A stretch of 64,000 nucleotides of DNA from Anaeromyxobacter soli (GTDB lineage: Bacteria; Myxococcota; Myxococcia; Myxococcales; Anaeromyxobacteraceae). Positions within the stretch are counted from its first letter, which is position 1. The number at the start of each line of letters is the position of its first letter. The notes beneath the pieces were generated by a model that saw nothing but the letters and a program-made list of their open reading frames with translations, ran no database searches and had not been told where the DNA came from. The stretch lies in NCBI RefSeq assembly GCF_022808855.1, contig NZ_JAKZLF010000010.1, positions 94,482 through 158,481 of the forward strand, given 5' to 3'. This document shows, one piece after another, positions 62,767 to 64,000 of the stretch. The position numbers were made by a program, and so were the translations under genes.

Positions 62767-63273
62767 ATGGCAGAGGATCCAAGGGAAGCCGCCGAGAAGA
62801 AGGCGCAGGCGCGGGTGGAGGAGATGGGCGGGGCGGAGGCGGCGCGCGCGCTCCTGCGGGCGGAGAAGGTCGCGGTCCTCACGACCCTCTCGCAGCGCAA
62901 GCCGGGCTGGCCGGCGGCGTCGCTCGCGCCCTTCGCGCTCGACGCGCGCGGGGCGCCGATCCTGCTCCTCTCGGCGCTCGCGCAGCACACCCGCAACCTC
63001 GAGGCGGATCCGCGCGCCTGCCTGTTCGTGTACGACGCGGCCGCCGCGGTGAAGGACGCGCGCACGGCGCCGCGGCTCACCCTCTACGGGAAGGTCTCGG
63101 TGCTGGAGGGCGCGGACGAGACCGAGGCAAAGACCGCATACCTCGCCCGCCACCCCGACGCGCGCGGCCTCATCGGCCTCGACTTCAAGCTCTACCGCCT
63201 CGCGGTCGAGGAGGCGCAGTGGGTCGGCGGCTTCGCCGCGGCGGGCTGGCTCACGCCTGCTGAGCTGTTCTGA
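62767..63273 (+). CDS. Pyridoxamine-5'-phosphate-oxidase-like FMN-binding protein
   Basis: A split-barrel FMN-binding type protein of 168 residues: LLRAEKVAVLTTLSQRKPGW, LLSALAQHTRNLEADPRACL and LTLYGKVSVLEG. Closest layout is HugZ-type heme-utilisation or FMN-binding oxidase-like proteins. ATG 62767 follows AGGGGGACG. A highly charged N-terminal segment (~1-30) precedes the barrel. It is transcribed alone. Confidence 0.85.
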   Translation: MAEDPREAAEKKAQARVEEMGGAEAARALLRAEKVAVLTTLSQRKPGWPAASLAPFALDARGAPILLLSALAQHTRNLEADPRACLFVYDAAAAVKDARTAPRLTLYGKVSVLEGADETEAKTAYLARHPDARGLIGLDFKLYRLAVEEAQWVGGFAAAGWLTPAELF

Positions 63274-63849
63274 CGGGCAGCACGAGTGCGGGTACTGGCC
63301 GGACGAGCGTGGGTGTTTCGACCGCCGTCTTACGTGCGCTTGCCGGATTCCGGCATCGACGGGGTCGGCACACGCGCTTCGAGCGCGACACCATGAACGC
63401 GAGGGTGGCGGCGGAGCAGGCGAACGTCTCGCCGTGTGTCGGGACGGCTGGGCGCGGCGCAGAGGGTGAATGCGGACTTCTCGTAGGCGCTTCCGCAGCT
63501 CGCGCCGGCGCACGGCCGGAGCGTCGCGGGAGGTCCTCTGTTCACCTACCGTAACGACTATCGCCAGCGATAGTCCGCCGGAACTTCGCAGCGTCGCTCG
63601 CGCTCAAGGCGTCCCAGTTGCGGTGGGTGAAACAATTCCCATTGACGCCTTCTCGCTTCGATCGCGCTCGGCATATGGGTAGGCGCGGGAGGGCCGCTCT
63701 CGCGCACGCGCCTCGCGCGTGAAGCGCGCGCCGATCGGTTTGAGGCTCCGACGAGGGCGCAGCGGAGAACGCCGCGCAGACGCGAACCTGGAGCGTCTCT
63801 GGAGCTCCGGAAATCGCGTGCTACGAAGGGTGTACTGGAGGTGCACCCC
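63274..63849. other. Gene-poor stretch with several palindromes
   Basis: Between the FMN-type protein and the HNH-family gene I see no convincing coding frame. The composition is less GC-rich than elsewhere. Several short inverted repeats occur: TGCCGGA-t-TCCGGCA near 63340-63355, the perfect palindrome at 63556-63575, and AAGGCGTC/GACGCCTT (63605-63612 and 63643-63650). It may be the remains of lost genes or a mobile element. Confidence 0.5.
63556..63575. repeat. Perfect 9-bp palindrome with 2-base centre
   Basis: GACTATCGC-CA-GCGATAGTC is a perfect inverted repeat 275 bases before the HNH-family start. It could be a protein-binding site or the end of a small mobile or repetitive element. 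Nothing in the neighbourhood identifies the binding protein. Confidence 0.6.
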
Positions 63850-64000
63850 ATGTCTGCGCTCGCCCCCGCTTCACTCGAGTCGAACGTTCTCGCCCTGCGC
63901 CTGCGCGAGCTCGCCGGAGAGGAACGAAACGTCCAGGTCGACTTCCTCCTGCACCTCGACGAGTTCGATCGGCGCCGCGCCTTCGTTGAAGCCGGCCATG
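63850..64000 (+). CDS. HNH endonuclease-family protein (partial, N-terminus)
   Basis: The first 50 residues of a protein cut by the window edge. The ATG follows CTGGAGGTGC. The segment VLALRLRELAGEERNVQVDF and HLDEFDRRRAFVEAGH resembles the helical N-terminus of DUF222-like/HNH endonucleases that are multicopy in such genomes. The nuclease motif would lie outside the window, so the family call is tentative. Confidence 0.55.
   Translation, partial: MSALAPASLESNVLALRLRELAGEERNVQVDFLLHLDEFDRRRAFVEAGH

Noticed and set aside
63309..63851. Small open frames on both strands in the right-hand gap
   Set aside because: They have no recognisable family or ribosome site and overlap one another on opposite strands; treated as non-coding.

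Overview
The window is very GC-rich (well over 70% by eye), densely packed, and full of overlapping start/stop codons. GTG and TTG starts are common, and there is no IS element, CRISPR array, rRNA or convincing tRNA. A selenocysteine formate dehydrogenase with an NrfD subunit, several ExbBD/TonB-type and NtrC-type genes, HNH endonuclease genes, a caspase with surface repeats and many low-complexity secreted proteins point to a deltaproteobacterium/myxobacterium, most like Anaeromyxobacter. The genus is an inference from gene content and composition, not a database match.

Layout. 1-5.3 kb (minus): formate dehydrogenase operon fdhA (UGA-encoded selenocysteine with a SECIS hairpin), fdhB and an NrfD-like subunit cut by the window edge. 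5.5-7.6 kb: a HelD/UvrD-like helicase. 7.6-11.05 kb (minus): one continuous gene joining a molybdopterin oxidoreductase to a NifS/IscS-type cysteine desulfurase, the most unusual gene here. 11.2-15.9 kb: thiol peroxidase with a strong terminator, a deleted relic of an HNH endonuclease gene, a bicupin, the intact HNH gene, and an ArsR-VOC pair with an operator. 15.9-21.5 kb (minus): exbB-exbD-tonB-TonB receptor-lipoprotein operon. 21.7-26.3 kb (plus): a surface-repeat protein, an ECF sigma factor, its putative anti-sigma factor, and a secreted caspase carrying the same surface-repeat domain. 26.3-34.9 kb: ABC-F ATPase, Spy/CpxP-like protein with an OmpR/CpxA-type two-component pair, CGNR regulator, small membrane proteins and pruA.

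35-46.4 kb: an NtrC/NtrB-type pair followed by TolC, all on minus, then divergent on plus a membrane-fusion protein with two ABC ATPases and two ABC-2 permeases, then a second ABC ATPase/permease pair. 46.6-49.9 kb: OB-fold lipoprotein, RecQ-like helicase, YaeQ. 50.0-56.4 kb: a complete SUF iron-sulfur assembly operon (Rrf2 regulator, sufB, C, D, S, U, T) behind an IscR-like palindrome. 56.4-64 kb: FHA protein, DUF4142 protein, a carboxypeptidase-regulatory/PDZ protein, two overlapping trypsin-like proteases, a LuxR-type regulator with a degenerate receiver, an FMN-binding-type protein, a 576-base gene-poor stretch, and the start of another HNH-family gene.

How they fit together: the SUF operon and the molybdoenzymes share a cofactor theme (Fe-S clusters, sulfur transfer, molybdopterin, selenium). 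The fused desulfurase may deliver sulfur directly to its own molybdenum centre. The sigma/anti-sigma/caspase set looks like a regulated envelope-response module. The two exporters and the TonB system add further envelope functions.
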